From JBBQQG01 sp038216175 (lineage in GTDB: Bacteria; Patescibacteriota; Saccharimonadia; Saccharimonadales; OMJO01): 48,356 nt of DNA. Shown one piece after another: positions 26,805 through 35,908 of the stretch (the stretch's first letter is position 1; each line of letters begins with the position of its first letter). The notes beneath the pieces are model-generated. The model did no database searches. It was given only the letters and a program-made list of their open reading frames with translations, and was not told where the DNA came from. The translations under genes were made by a program, and so were the position numbers. Location: contig JBBQQG010000006.1 in NCBI GenBank assembly GCA_038216175.1, positions 1 through 48,356 on the forward strand. Reading direction: 5' to 3'.

Positions 26805-28595
26805 TTGAAAATAGACGAACAATCATTAATTAGTCAGCCAAATTTTGGGACAACTCAGTATAATCTTGAGCATATTTCTTGGGACACGAATGTCTACAAT
26901 AAATTAAAACTAGCTTACTTAAATATTGCCAAATGGATTCTTGGCATATTTGCATCGTCAGTTATTTTGTCGGTTCTACTATTTATTATAATTAATTTCT
27001 ATGTGTTCTCATCGATCGTAAATTTGAATTCTTTTTTCTACAGTTTCGTATTCTTATCGCTCCTGACAGATGGTGTGTATGTTTTTTTGCATTTGCCTAG
27101 AAAGAAAATGAGTTATAGGCACGTTTCATTTGACCCAACAAAATTAACAATTTTAATTGCTTGCTTTAACGGTGAAGAAATAATAGAAGAAACTATCACT
27201 CAGGCTTTAAAACATGTTCCGGCAAATCAAATAATTGTAGTATCGGATGCCTCAACCGATAATACGCCGGCAATCGCCAAGAATATGGGAGTTAGAGTCT
27301 TCCAAAATAAACAAAATATGCATAAAGCATTCAGTGTGCATATCGGTATGCGCTATGTAAAAACGCCTTATGTCTTATTACTCGACGATGATACTTTTAT
27401 AGGCAATACATTTATACCAACAAGTTTGCTTGATGAACGCTACAGTGCAGTTGCATTCAATGTAATGCCGGTTAAAGAAAATACTTTAATTAATGAGCTT
27501 CAACAATTTGAATACCAGCAGAGTATGGATCTTGGCAAAAATGTCAGAGCCGGCACAGGTGCTATCGGCAATATTTCAGGTGCTATCGGATTATATAAAA
27601 CAACAGATCTGATTGATCAGGTTACACTCCACTCCGGTCAATTTGCTGGCGAAGACGAACAGAGGACAATGCTTGTTCATTTAAAAAATTCCGGAAAAGG
27701 AATAACTTATACCGACGAAACGGTACTTACCAAGGCTCCAAGTACTTATAAAGCTCTATACAAGCAGCGTACTTTTAACTGGAGTGCGACAGTACCAGAA
27801 CTATTTACGCTCTATGCAAGGGTATTATTGTCTCCGCGTCACCACTATTTACTGAAAGCTGAAAAAGCATATTTACTTTACGTATTTATAACCGATCCGC
27901 TGCGTATATTATTTTTCTGGGCACTATTTACTAGATCATCCCATCTACTAGTAATCTACGGTTTTTACTTGATTTTAGATATACTTATCTGGTTAAAACT
28001 AAGACGAAAACAAAGTTTGATGTCGGTCTTGCTATACCCTATTTATTCGCTAGGACTTACTATATTTAGGTTTATCGGCTATTTCTACTGGGTAAAAATA
28101 AAATTCCAATATCTCTCAAAACGCCTTTACAAATTTGCCGAAAGGCGCCATTTACTTTTAGAATACTCATTAGTTTTTACAGTGCTTATTTTGTCATGGG
28201 TTATCAGTACAAGTCATTTTGTTAGTGATATTAATCTGCTTCATAAAATTAGTTCCAACCATCTTGAAGATATGAGTACAGGTTTTAATTATGATAATGT
28301 TTCAGCATATGGAACAGTCCCGACACCGGCGGCTCCAGCAACACCGGCAGATGCCAATTATTTTCTTATCCCTGTTGAGAGGGGAGACACAACCAGAGCC
28401 GTCGCTTATAAAGCGGTCGTTCAATATTTGGAACAATCATCTAACACTCAAGCTCTACAGACCGGACACGAAAAAGCGTACATGTGGCTTAGCAGTCGGA
28501 TCGAAACTTTTAATTCTAATCAGCCAGGTTTGAATATAAAAGTCGACAAGACCTTAATAATGCAGGCTCTGGATTATGAGGGAGCAAACAAGTGA
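26805..28595 (+). CDS. membrane glycosyltransferase family 2, polysaccharide synthase-like, with an extracellular C-terminal domain
   Basis: 596 residues from a TTG start preceded by GGAG. Two N-terminal membrane helices (about 40-100) precede the GT2 domain: Ser-Asp-Ala-Ser-Thr-Asp, Asp-Asp-Asp-Thr (DxD) near 195, Gly-Glu-Asp-Glu-Gln-Arg near 285 and Gln-Arg-Thr-Phe-Asn-Trp (QxxRW-type) near 325. These are the marks of processive BcsA/PgaC/HAS-type synthases. Four or more helices follow (about 350-490), then a Pro/Ala linker and an outer domain of about 80 residues with Arg-Gly-Asp-Thr-Thr, LysM-like. It would polymerise and export a glycan from nucleotide sugars. The sugar is unknown. Overlaps the next gene by four bases (GTGA). 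Confidence 0.88.
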   Translation: MKIDEQSLISQPNFGTTQYNLEHISWDTNVYNKLKLAYLNIAKWILGIFASSVILSVLLFIIINFYVFSSIVNLNSFFYSFVFLSLLTDGVYVFLHLPRKKMSYRHVSFDPTKLTILIACFNGEEIIEETITQALKHVPANQIIVVSDASTDNTPAIAKNMGVRVFQNKQNMHKAFSVHIGMRYVKTPYVLLLDDDTFIGNTFIPTSLLDERYSAVAFNVMPVKENTLINELQQFEYQQSMDLGKNVRAGTGAIGNISGAIGLYKTTDLIDQVTLHSGQFAGEDEQRTMLVHLKNSGKGITYTDETVLTKAPSTYKALYKQRTFNWSATVPELFTLYARVLLSPRHHYLLKAEKAYLLYVFITDPLRILFFWALFTRSSHLLVIYGFYLILDILIWLKLRRKQSLMSVLLYPIYSLGLTIFRFIGYFYWVKIKFQYLSKRLYKFAERRHLLLEYSLVFTVLILSWVISTSHFVSDINLLHKISSNHLEDMSTGFNYDNVSAYGTVPTPAAPATPADANYFLIPVERGDTTRAVAYKAVVQYLEQSSNTQALQTGHEKAYMWLSSRIETFNSNQPGLNIKVDKTLIMQALDYEGANK

Positions 28596-29620
28596 AAAAA
28601 GTATCTGCACTGATTAGCGGGTTAATAATAATCGTTATTGGAAGCATCCTAGCTTTAGTAATGCAGACCGCAGCCCGAAAGCTTCCGGTAAGACAATACT
28701 TTCCAGCTAGTAAAACAGTGGCAATATGGGACTGGCATTCACCAGTAAATCGAAGTGATGAAGACTTAAATCAACTAGGGCAGTTTTTTTACTTGCACCA
28801 AATAAACACAGTCTATGTAGATATCGGCAGTTATGCAGATTTTAATAAGAATAATGACACCAATAAGAAAATTGAACTTGAAAATTCTCTAATCAGATAC
28901 ATAAAAGAATCGTCGAAACATGGAGTAAAAGTATATGCTGCTGCCGGCAACACTGATTGGAGTAAGCCAGAATTAAGAAGTATGCCATTGTCGATCCAGG
29001 ATTTTGTAATTAATTTTAATAAAAACCATCCGACAACAAGACTTTCTGGATTGGAATTTGACATTGAAGCATACAACCAAAAAGGATTTCCGGACTCTTC
29101 AATGACCGAAAAAACTATTGTTCTTAGTGAACTTTTAGACACAGTAAAATTACTAGCCGTTAACCAAGAGAAAGACAAATCGATAGATTTAGGATTTGCT
29201 ATACCATATTGGTTTGACAACGAAAACGGCAACATACCATCGATTACTTGGGATAATAAGACTGGGCCAACTTTGTATCATTTAGTTGATACTATTAATA
29301 AATTAGATAAATCAAATATCGTAGTTATGGCCTACCGCAATGCTGCTAATGGAAACGATGGAACGATTTTCCATTCACGTACTGAAGTAGAGTATGCAAG
29401 CACCAAAGCCCCAAATGTAAAAGTATTAATCGGACAAGAAGTAAATGATGTACAGCCGTCTAAAATTACTTATTACTCAAAACCTATCTCCGAACTTTCT
29501 AGCGAAGTAACAATTATTAATGAAGTATTTAAAAATAGCTCTTCCTACGGTGGTATTGCAATAAACGATTTAAATGGACTCCAACAGATGGACAAAACGG
29601 ACCCTAACGCAGTATTTTAG
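28592..29620 (+). CDS. membrane-anchored TIM-barrel glycoside hydrolase-like protein
   Basis: 342 residues from a GTG overlapping the synthase stop. Residues 1-25 form an N-terminal membrane helix; the rest is extracellular. Alternating hydrophobic strands, an Ile-Trp-Asp-Trp first strand, and Gly-Leu-Glu-Phe-Asp-Ile-Glu near residue 155 (an acidic pair at a strand end, as in GH18/GH-like barrels) indicate a TIM barrel. No exact GH family can be given. Translational coupling to a GT2 synthase resembles polysaccharide systems in which a hydrolase trims or guides the polymer, for example PgaB with PgaC. That role is an inference. Confidence 0.7.
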   Translation: MKKVSALISGLIIIVIGSILALVMQTAARKLPVRQYFPASKTVAIWDWHSPVNRSDEDLNQLGQFFYLHQINTVYVDIGSYADFNKNNDTNKKIELENSLIRYIKESSKHGVKVYAAAGNTDWSKPELRSMPLSIQDFVINFNKNHPTTRLSGLEFDIEAYNQKGFPDSSMTEKTIVLSELLDTVKLLAVNQEKDKSIDLGFAIPYWFDNENGNIPSITWDNKTGPTLYHLVDTINKLDKSNIVVMAYRNAANGNDGTIFHSRTEVEYASTKAPNVKVLIGQEVNDVQPSKITYYSKPISELSSEVTIINEVFKNSSSYGGIAINDLNGLQQMDKTDPNAVF

Positions 29621-29634
29621 TATTATATAAACCA

Positions 29635-29985
29635 ATGGAATATGAACATAGCGACATTGGGATAATCTTATATCCCGAAATAATAGAAGTTAACTTAATT
29701 ATGAAAGCAGTCAGAACTCGATTGATCGTATTCGAGACTACAGAAAAATATCTACCTAAACATGAAGCTGTATTTTTAAATGGTTTACTCGAGGTATATG
29801 CGCATAATTTAAGTCCACTGGAATGCGACTATCCTGGGCTTGAGATTATAGTTAATACTCTGGCCGAGACCAAAGATAAATTTAAAGATACTGAACTGGC
29901 TTTAATAAACGATATCTTAGTAAGTGCTGGTACGGAATTAGAAGTAGGGCAGATAAAATTAGCTCAGCCGGAAAATTTTAGCTAG
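29635..29985 (+). CDS. small protein of unknown function
   Basis: 116 residues, acidic and helical, no signal or membrane helix, no family recognised. It starts 15 bases after the preceding gene and shares its strand, so it may be the third gene of the synthase unit. There is no clear Shine-Dalgarno site; TATTAT/TTATAT-like sequence sits eight bases before the ATG, so it could instead have its own leaderless transcript. An intracellular regulator of the synthase is conceivable but unsupported. Confidence 0.55.
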   Translation: MEYEHSDIGIILYPEIIEVNLIMKAVRTRLIVFETTEKYLPKHEAVFLNGLLEVYAHNLSPLECDYPGLEIIVNTLAETKDKFKDTELALINDILVSAGTELEVGQIKLAQPENFS

Positions 29986-30203
29986 TGATTGCTGAAGAAT
30001 CTGCTTTTAGATATCGTTAATAATTTTAGTTTAACTTAAATAGATTGTAGTCAAACACAATTTTGAAGTAATTGAACTTTTACCAATAGCGATGTAAGAT
30101 TAAAAATGTATAGATAAATAGACAACAGTTTGTACTTTTCAGCAAAATAATATAAGCGTAAAAACTGCATTCTGGTTTTATGAACTAAAAAATTATCAAT
30201 GTT

Positions 30204-30746
30204 ATGGTATACGTAGCCCTCTTTCGCGGAATAAATGTTGGCAGTAAAGCTAAAGTTGAAATGTCTAAACTTAAAAAGGCATTCCAAGATATAGGAATAG
30301 AAAATGCCAGCTCTTATATTAATTCCGGAAACATAATCTTTGAAGACACCAGACCAGCGCATAAGATAATAAAGCAGATAGAAAAGATATTTCGAAGTGT
30401 ATTTAAATTTAAGCCGCGAGTTCTGCTTGTTAGTTTAGAAAGAATGGACCTCATCTATAATAATATCCCCAAAAAATGGACAAATGATAAAATTCAAAAA
30501 ACGGATGTAGTGTTTCTAGCGGATGAAATTGATGATTACAGTATACTCAGGCGTATTAAATTTAATTCCACGCATGAGAATTTAATTTATATACCGGGTG
30601 CCCTAGCTTGGAATATCGACCGTTCTAACGCACGCAAAGGTAGCTACAAGATGTTCATTAATTCAGATATTTACGAACAAACAACGATTCGAAATATTAA
30701 CACTGTCAGAAAATTACATAAATTAATGAATTCAATAAATGATTAA
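30204..30746 (+). CDS. DUF1697 family protein
   Basis: 180 residues, soluble. The family N-terminus is clear: Val-Ala-Leu-Phe-Arg-Gly-Ile-Asn-Val-Gly, then Met-Ser-Lys-Leu-Lys, and Tyr-Ile-Asn-Ser-Gly-Asn-Ile-Ile-Phe (family SGNvvf). A later Trp-Asn-Ile-Asp-Arg-Ser-Asn-Ala-Arg-Lys-Gly (family N...R..) fits too. DUF1697 proteins are widespread and of unknown function. The gene stands alone and ends close to the convergent transporter gene. The GTA-TAC-GTA start region lacks a clear ribosome-binding site. Confidence 0.88.
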   Translation: MVYVALFRGINVGSKAKVEMSKLKKAFQDIGIENASSYINSGNIIFEDTRPAHKIIKQIEKIFRSVFKFKPRVLLVSLERMDLIYNNIPKKWTNDKIQKTDVVFLADEIDDYSILRRIKFNSTHENLIYIPGALAWNIDRSNARKGSYKMFINSDIYEQTTIRNINTVRKLHKLMNSIND

Positions 30747-30756
30747 ATCTAGTTAT

Positions 30757-31605
30757 TTAGCGTGCTACATTTCCGGGAATTTGTTTGTCTACTTTACCAA
30801 TTATAATACAACCAACCACTACTAATATTGCGCCTAACACTACCAGTCCAAATAAGTCGTCACGGAATTTATCATTGAAATATAGTATCCCTAAAAACGA
30901 AGGCACTAAAGTCTGTGTCGAGATCATTAGAGCATTGGCTTTTGTACCGCTGGAGCGCTGTAGTGCTACAGTAAATAGATATTGACCGAGAACAGCATAT
31001 ACCACTAACGCCCAAAGTAACGGATCCTTCAGCATCAACCAAACAGGATTGTGAAACACAATAATACGGCCAATTAAAGAAGTGGCTCCAAAAGATATAC
31101 CGCTAAGTAGTGCTAAGAAACTTGATGATATTCTTTTTTTCAAATATATAAAAAACACACCCAAAATTATTAGGACAATCGGTGCAAGTTCTAAAATTGT
31201 ATGTATTTCATCATTGCCTAACGTCGCATGAGACGGTTTTGCAGCTAATCCTACGAGGACTAAACCAGATAGTACACCAATAATTGCTATATATGCCAAT
31301 TTATTAAGACTGTGCCGCGTAATTATCCATTCGCCTATAGCAGTTACAACTATGCTGGCCGCAATAACAGATTGAACTAAAAAGATTGGCAGTACCTGAA
31401 GTGCTACTAAACATAGCACCCATCCGACAATCTGTAGCAATAAACCTCCCAAGTAAGGTTTGTTTTTAAATAATCTGAAAATTAAACTTAGATCAAGAGA
31501 TTTAACCTTGGCTTCGTCATCAGCGCCTGTTTTCTGAAGAATAATTGATATTCCGTTAGCAACAGCGCATCCGGCAGCAGCAGTTATCGGGAGTGCAAAT
31601 GACAT
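30757..31605 (-). CDS. DMT superfamily (EamA-like) membrane transporter
   Basis: 282 residues with nine or ten membrane helices in two similar halves, the layout of drug/metabolite transporters. An N-terminal Ala-Val-Ala-Asn-Gly segment and the repeated Gly-rich helix packing support the family; the opening resembles the NIPA/magnesium-like branch, but no substrate motif is clear. Substrate and direction cannot be told. It is upstream of no obvious operon partner; the AbrB gene 41 bases further upstream is on the same strand and may be co-transcribed with it. Confidence 0.78.
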   Translation of the reverse strand: MSFALPITAAAGCAVANGISIILQKTGADDEAKVKSLDLSLIFRLFKNKPYLGGLLLQIVGWVLCLVALQVLPIFLVQSVIAASIVVTAIGEWIITRHSLNKLAYIAIIGVLSGLVLVGLAAKPSHATLGNDEIHTILELAPIVLIILGVFFIYLKKRISSSFLALLSGISFGATSLIGRIIVFHNPVWLMLKDPLLWALVVYAVLGQYLFTVALQRSSGTKANALMISTQTLVPSFLGILYFNDKFRDDLFGLVVLGAILVVVGCIIIGKVDKQIPGNVAR

Positions 31606-31645
31606 TCTATTATATTAGCAATAAATAAAGCTTTAATTAGCCGCT

Positions 31646-31906
31646 TTATGACTTTTCATTTCTGGCCTGATGCTTTATTTCTTCGGCTGTTTTAATTACA
31701 TTTCCAAGTTTGGCTTGCATATCGGCAATGAATATTTCTAGCATTTCGGCTTTTATAATCATTAGTCCACTACCTTGTTTGGCACTTACTACTATGACTT
31801 TATCGGCTTCTTTCAAGCCAAGTTCTTCTCTGGCTAAGGCCGGTATCACTATCTGACCCTTCGTACCAACCGTTGCAGATCCATAAAATTTAGGTGAATC
31901 AATCAT
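31646..31906 (-). CDS. AbrB/MazE/SpoVT-type DNA-binding protein
   Basis: 86 residues. The swapped-hairpin DNA-binding signature is present: Val-Gly-Thr-Lys-Gly-Gln-Ile-Val-Ile-Pro-Ala (residues 13-23), Arg-Glu-Glu-Leu-Gly-Leu and Asp-Lys-Val (23-37). A helical tail of about 35 residues follows and may mediate dimers or partner binding. No toxin gene is adjacent, so a MazE antitoxin role is unlikely. It is divergent from the MFS exporter gene across 119 bases and could control that gene and itself, as is common for drug exporters. Confidence 0.85.
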   Translation of the reverse strand: MIDSPKFYGSATVGTKGQIVIPALAREELGLKEADKVIVVSAKQGSGLMIIKAEMLEIFIADMQAKLGNVIKTAEEIKHQARNEKS

Positions 31907-31929
31907 GACATATCCTTATCATTTCATAC

Positions 31930-31957
31930 TTGTATTACTTATCGTTTCTATTATACT
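31930..31957 (+). promoter_or_regulatory. promoter of the MFS exporter gene
   Basis: TTGTAT (31930-31935), 16 bases, TATACT (31952-31957). The motif TACTTGTnnTA occurs at the -35 and again just after the -10, so it may mark sites for the adjacent AbrB-type protein. GGAG lies ten bases before the TTG start at 32026. Confidence 0.45.
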
Positions 31958-32025
31958 TGTTGTAAGTTAGATAAACAAACTAAATTGTATGGTGTATTCA
32001 AATCACTTGATAGGAGAATTTTAAC

Positions 32026-33696
32026 TTGGAAGATACAATTAAAAGCAATCAAGCCGCGCGCCCCTCGTTTGTCCGTCGCTGGGCTCCACTAATAGTTATG
32101 GGTCTAGCCGTCATCATCATAGTGCTTGACACGACGCTACTTAATGTATCACTTGGCACTATTGTCCGAGAACTTCACACTAATATTCAATCTCTGCAAT
32201 GGGTTATTACTGCCTATGCTCTGACGCTAGCAGCCTTAACAATAACCGGCGGCCGTTTCGGTGATTTATTCGGACGTAAACGAATGTTTATATACGGTGC
32301 AGTAATTTTTGCAATTGGATCATTTATCGCGTCTATCAGCCATAACGTCGGAACTTTAATTGTAGGTGAATCTATAATCGAAGGTGTTGGGGCAGCACTT
32401 ATGATGCCAGCAAGTGCATCACTGCTTGTCAGTAGTTACCGGGGACGCGATCGTGCACTAGCGCTTGGCGTATGGGGTGGAATGGCGGCTGCTGGATCAG
32501 CAATAGGTCCGGTTATCGGTGGCTATCTTACTAGCCGTTACAGTTGGAGGTGGGGTTTTCGAATAAATATTTTTGTAGTTGCTCTGCTTCTAATTGGCTC
32601 AGTAGTAATAAAAGAATCTCAGGATAATGAAGAGAAGCCGATGATAGATTGGGTTGGAGTTTTGCTAACAGCTAGTGGTCTTGCCAGTATAGTCTACGCA
32701 TTGATCGAAAGTGCATCGTACGGATGGTGGATAGCATCGTCGCCGTTTATGATTTTTAACCATGCTTTTAGTCCTTTTGGACTATCAATAGTACCAGTAA
32801 CATTTATAGTTGGAGTACTTTTATTAATTTCATTCTATTTTTGGGAACAAAGAATGGTGAACACCGGTAAAACACCGCTAGTAGCAATGAAACTATTTAA
32901 AAATAAACAGTTTACTAGCGGAGCGTTTTTAACAGCAGTAATGTCAGTCGGTCAAATAGGATTAATTTTCGGCATACCGGTATTCTTACAGAGTGTTAAA
33001 GGTTTAGATGCCCTTCATACAGGTTATGGGCTACTGCCTCTGTCGGTAGGATTATTTATAATGGCCCCGCTTGGTGGCTATTTAGCAAAACACTTCAAGC
33101 CGAAGAAAATTATTCAAACCGGTTTAAGCATAAATATATTTGCTCTCTTATTTCTTAGGCAGGAAATCAGCCTAAACGGGGGAGCTAACCGACTTATATT
33201 GCCTCTTTTAATCTACGGCATGGGAGTCGGACTGGTATTTTCTCAGGTGACTAATATTACACTTTCAGCGGTATCAGTAAACGAGGCGGGAGAAGCATCA
33301 GGTGTCAATAATACGCTAAGACAGGTAGGTTCGTCTTTTGGTACAGCAATAGTTGGAACAGTACTGATCGCAGCGATCGGAACCGGCCTTGTTAAAGGAG
33401 TAAATTCAAGCAATCTAATCACTTCGGAACATAGAACACATTTGTCACAGACGATTAAAGCCCAAGCCTCAAATGTTGAATTCGGACTTCCTTTAAAAAA
33501 CGAAACACTAACCGACGGTGAAATAATAGAACTTAAAAGATTATCAAATGAAAGCACAGTCAATGGCACTAAGTTAGCGATGTTACTTACTGCCGGATTC
33601 ACGGTACTGGCGCTAATATTGTCTTACAAACTGCTTAACAGCGATTTAAAGGATCTGGATCGCAGCGAGTCACTAGCAACTAGTGCTGGACATTAA
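32026..33696 (+). CDS. MFS drug exporter, DHA2/EmrB-QacA type with 14 helices
   Basis: 556 residues from a TTG with TAGGAG upstream. Fourteen membrane helices are predicted. Hallmarks of DHA2 transporters are present: Leu-Asp-Thr-Thr-Leu-Leu-Asn-Val in helix 1, Gly-Asp-Leu-Phe-Gly-Arg-Lys-Arg (motif A, residues about 85-95), and Gly-x-x-x-Gly-Pro-x-x-Gly-Gly (motif C) in helix 5. A loop of about 60 residues between helices 13 and 14 is typical. It probably exports toxic or antimicrobial compounds, perhaps host-made, using proton force. Regulation by the adjacent AbrB-like protein is inferred from the divergent layout. Confidence 0.92.
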   Translation: MEDTIKSNQAARPSFVRRWAPLIVMGLAVIIIVLDTTLLNVSLGTIVRELHTNIQSLQWVITAYALTLAALTITGGRFGDLFGRKRMFIYGAVIFAIGSFIASISHNVGTLIVGESIIEGVGAALMMPASASLLVSSYRGRDRALALGVWGGMAAAGSAIGPVIGGYLTSRYSWRWGFRINIFVVALLLIGSVVIKESQDNEEKPMIDWVGVLLTASGLASIVYALIESASYGWWIASSPFMIFNHAFSPFGLSIVPVTFIVGVLLLISFYFWEQRMVNTGKTPLVAMKLFKNKQFTSGAFLTAVMSVGQIGLIFGIPVFLQSVKGLDALHTGYGLLPLSVGLFIMAPLGGYLAKHFKPKKIIQTGLSINIFALLFLRQEISLNGGANRLILPLLIYGMGVGLVFSQVTNITLSAVSVNEAGEASGVNNTLRQVGSSFGTAIVGTVLIAAIGTGLVKGVNSSNLITSEHRTHLSQTIKAQASNVEFGLPLKNETLTDGEIIELKRLSNESTVNGTKLAMLLTAGFTVLALILSYKLLNSDLKDLDRSESLATSAGH

Positions 33697-33796
33697 CCCT
33701 TATTAGCTAATAATTAGTCTAAATATAATTTCATATAATACTATTGCTTATTTAGTTAATACATGTTATTATTATGTTCATATTAAAGGGAAGTCT

Positions 33797-35056
33797 ATGA
33801 ACATCGAGGAACGCGAATTAACTGTTAACAGGCATATCTATAAGCGACGCTTTAAAAGCGTGCGAGTTAATTATGCTGTCGGCGATAGATCATTCGTACC
33901 CGAAGTAACAACCAGAAACATAGAAATAAATGCAAATCCAGCAAATATTAAACACAAAACTAAAAAGACCAGACAAAAGAAAATGGCATTATTGCTACCG
34001 GCTCACAACGAAGAGCTAATTATTGCGACTACAATTAGGTCGGCCATATTAGCTGGGCAGAAAAAAAGGGATATATACGTTGTTGATGATGCTTCAACCG
34101 ATGCAACTAAATTTATAGCTATTAAGATTTTAGGCAGTGCAAACGTCTATAGCGTTAAAAGAAGCGGCAAAGCACTAGCTGTTAAAAAAGCTATCAAAAA
34201 ATTTAAAATAATAAAAGGCTATGAATGGCTTCATGTTGCTGATTCCGACAGCGTATTTTCTCCAAATTATTTTCGAATATTTAGAAAAAAACTTGATAGT
34301 AAAAAATATGCCGTAGCAATTGGATTCGTTCAGAGTCTAAGAGGCAACTGGATAAGTTCATACCGGGCCTTTAGTTATACATACGGACAGCATTTTTATA
34401 GACGAATACAATCGATGCTTGGAATGGTATCGGTTTTCCCTGGACCAGTAACTTGTTTTCGCACAGATATCCTTTCTAAGTTAGATATAAACGGACATAA
34501 CGTAACCGAGGATTTTGATATTACTCTTCAAGTTCACCGTAAAAAACTTGGCAAAGTTATATATATTCCCAAGGCTGTAAATTATACCCAGGATCCACAA
34601 TCTTATTCTGATTTTTGCAAACAAAGCATGCGATGGTATCGAGGGTTTTTTCAAGGCATACGAGAATACAAAATAGGACTTCGAGCTCAGAAAATTGATA
34701 TTGGAATCGGCTTTCAACTTTTACAAACTATTCTTTTCTTTTTTCAGGTACTGGTACTCTATCCGATAATACTGGCATATACTCACCGATGGCTTATGAT
34801 ACCTATTGCAATTTCAATTGATTTCATCGTAACCAGTTTTCTAACTATACTCAGTGCTTTTGCCTTGAAGCGATGGTCTCTACTAGGAATTCTGCCTTAC
34901 TTCTATTTTCTACGTGTTACTGAAATAGTATTATATTTTACGGCTTTTATCGAAATCTATGTTCTGAAAAGATTTGTCTCGGGCGCGCAGGGCTGGTCGA
35001 CTGAAGGTCGAAGATACAAACTAGATAGTACGGCTCTGCTTGATATTGCTAAATAA
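33797..35056 (+). CDS. membrane glycosyltransferase family 2
   Basis: 419 residues. After an N-terminal basic, presumably cytoplasmic, region (1-55) comes the GT2 core: Leu-Pro-Ala-His-Asn-Glu-Glu, Val-Val-Asp-Asp-Ala-Ser-Thr-Asp (about 95-102), Ala-Asp-Ser-Asp-Ser (about 148), Thr-Glu-Asp-Phe-Asp (about 238) and Ser-Met-Arg-Trp-Tyr-Arg-Gly (QxxRW-type, about 280). Three or four helices follow (about 300-395). It resembles processive beta-glycan synthases such as PgaC and NodC. GGGAAG precedes the ATG. Substrate unknown. With the deacetylase at 36106 it could make a partly deacetylated amino-sugar polymer. Confidence 0.88.
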   Translation: MNIEERELTVNRHIYKRRFKSVRVNYAVGDRSFVPEVTTRNIEINANPANIKHKTKKTRQKKMALLLPAHNEELIIATTIRSAILAGQKKRDIYVVDDASTDATKFIAIKILGSANVYSVKRSGKALAVKKAIKKFKIIKGYEWLHVADSDSVFSPNYFRIFRKKLDSKKYAVAIGFVQSLRGNWISSYRAFSYTYGQHFYRRIQSMLGMVSVFPGPVTCFRTDILSKLDINGHNVTEDFDITLQVHRKKLGKVIYIPKAVNYTQDPQSYSDFCKQSMRWYRGFFQGIREYKIGLRAQKIDIGIGFQLLQTILFFFQVLVLYPIILAYTHRWLMIPIAISIDFIVTSFLTILSAFALKRWSLLGILPYFYFLRVTEIVLYFTAFIEIYVLKRFVSGAQGWSTEGRRYKLDSTALLDIAK

Positions 35057-35063
35057 ATAACAG

Positions 35064-35651
35064 TTATAACTTTTTAACACTGTCAAGTTTAAAATAGTAC
35101 ATCTGCCGATGCTGCATAAAGCTGCCTGAACAAGTTTGAATTGTCAGCCTAGCTGGTCCATCATATCTAAACACCGAAGTATTAGTTTCATCAAACGCCT
35201 GAGTACTGTCATAAGAATATGTGAAAACGTTGCCGTTACTAGTAGTTATAACCGCTACGTCGCCGGGTTTAATTAGATGGAGATAGGCGAAAACTTCTGG
35301 TCGATAATGGCCGTAAATTAACATATTGCCAGTTATATTGTTAGGCTGAACACTTGGTGTGGCAAACTGTGCTTTATCGGATGTTAAAGTCCAGCTACCG
35401 TCTCGACTATTGTAATAACCAGGAATTACACCAAGATTAATTTTTAAGCGGGGAATCGATATTGATATCGGCATGCCGGTAATAAGATTAGGCGACGGAT
35501 TAAGTTTAGCTGATTGAGGAACATAAACTGCACTGTTCTGCGCTAATGCTACTTTTGATTTTAACCAATAATAATTAAACGGCAACAGGCCAGCTACGCC
35601 AGAAGCAACTAAAATAACTGCTAGTACTGTCAGTTTCTTATGTAGTGTCAT
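35064..35651 (-). CDS. sortase
   Basis: 195 residues from the ATG at 35649-35651 (an in-frame TTG lies three codons earlier). An N-terminal membrane helix (about 8-28) anchors the enzyme, with the catalytic domain outside. The catalytic set is complete: His115 in Tyr-Gly-His-Tyr, Cys174 in Leu-Thr-Ile-Gln-Thr-Cys, Arg182 in Gln-His-Arg. Length and a single helix suit class D/E/F-like sortases; the exact class is not assigned. It cleaves LPxTG-type signals and joins the Thr carboxyl to a nucleophile on the envelope. Visible substrates in the window are the LPDTG microprotein 75 bases upstream and the LPFTG protein at 46728-47867. Confidence 0.9.
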   Translation of the reverse strand: MTLHKKLTVLAVILVASGVAGLLPFNYYWLKSKVALAQNSAVYVPQSAKLNPSPNLITGMPISISIPRLKINLGVIPGYYNSRDGSWTLTSDKAQFATPSVQPNNITGNMLIYGHYRPEVFAYLHLIKPGDVAVITTSNGNVFTYSYDSTQAFDETNTSVFRYDGPARLTIQTCSGSFMQHRQMYYFKLDSVKKL

Positions 35652-35689
35652 AATAATCAAGACGAACGAAAAAATGTTTTTTATAAGAA

Positions 35690-35715
35690 ATTAGCGGCAG
35701 AAAACTACCGCTAAT
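35690..35715 (-). terminator. hairpin between the LPDTG microprotein and the sortase
   Basis: ATTAGCGG and CCGCTAAT form an eight-pair stem with a ten-base loop; on the minus strand it is followed by TTTCTTAT. A partial terminator or attenuator would make the small substrate more abundant than the enzyme. Confidence 0.5.
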
Positions 35716-35734
35716 ATTCAAATTAAAGTAGTAT

Positions 35735-35908
35735 TTAGTTTACTTTAGATCGGCTTTTTCGAGCCACAATAGTTGCAACCGTAAAGATTACAGCACCACT
35801 AACTAGTAAGCTGACAGCTACAATGAATAGCGGACGGCTGTTACCAGTATCTGGAAGTAAAGAAATACCTGTAGCGACATTTAAGACGCCAGCACCTTTT
35901 CCGTACAT
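35735..35908 (-). CDS. 57-residue LPDTG sortase-substrate microprotein
   Basis: A short ORF with a good AAGGAG site seven bases before its ATG. Residues 1-18 are Gly/Val/Ser-rich, then Leu-Pro-Asp-Thr-Gly (residues 18-22), a hydrophobic helix (about 27-48) and a basic tail Arg-Lys-Ser-Arg-Ser-Lys. This is an ideal sortase sorting signal, but there is no signal peptide and only 17 residues before the motif. The helix and basic tail would put the N-terminus outside. Cleavage by the adjacent sortase would release or attach a 21-residue peptide. It might be a minimal surface tag, a sortase pilot substrate or a regulator. Function unknown. Confidence 0.75.
   Translation of the reverse strand: MYGKGAGVLNVATGISLLPDTGNSRPLFIVAVSLLVSGAVIFTVATIVARKSRSKVN

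Noticed and set aside
31646..31906. MazE-type antitoxin of a toxin-antitoxin pair
   Set aside because: No toxin ORF lies next to it; neighbours are two transporters, so a regulator is more likely.
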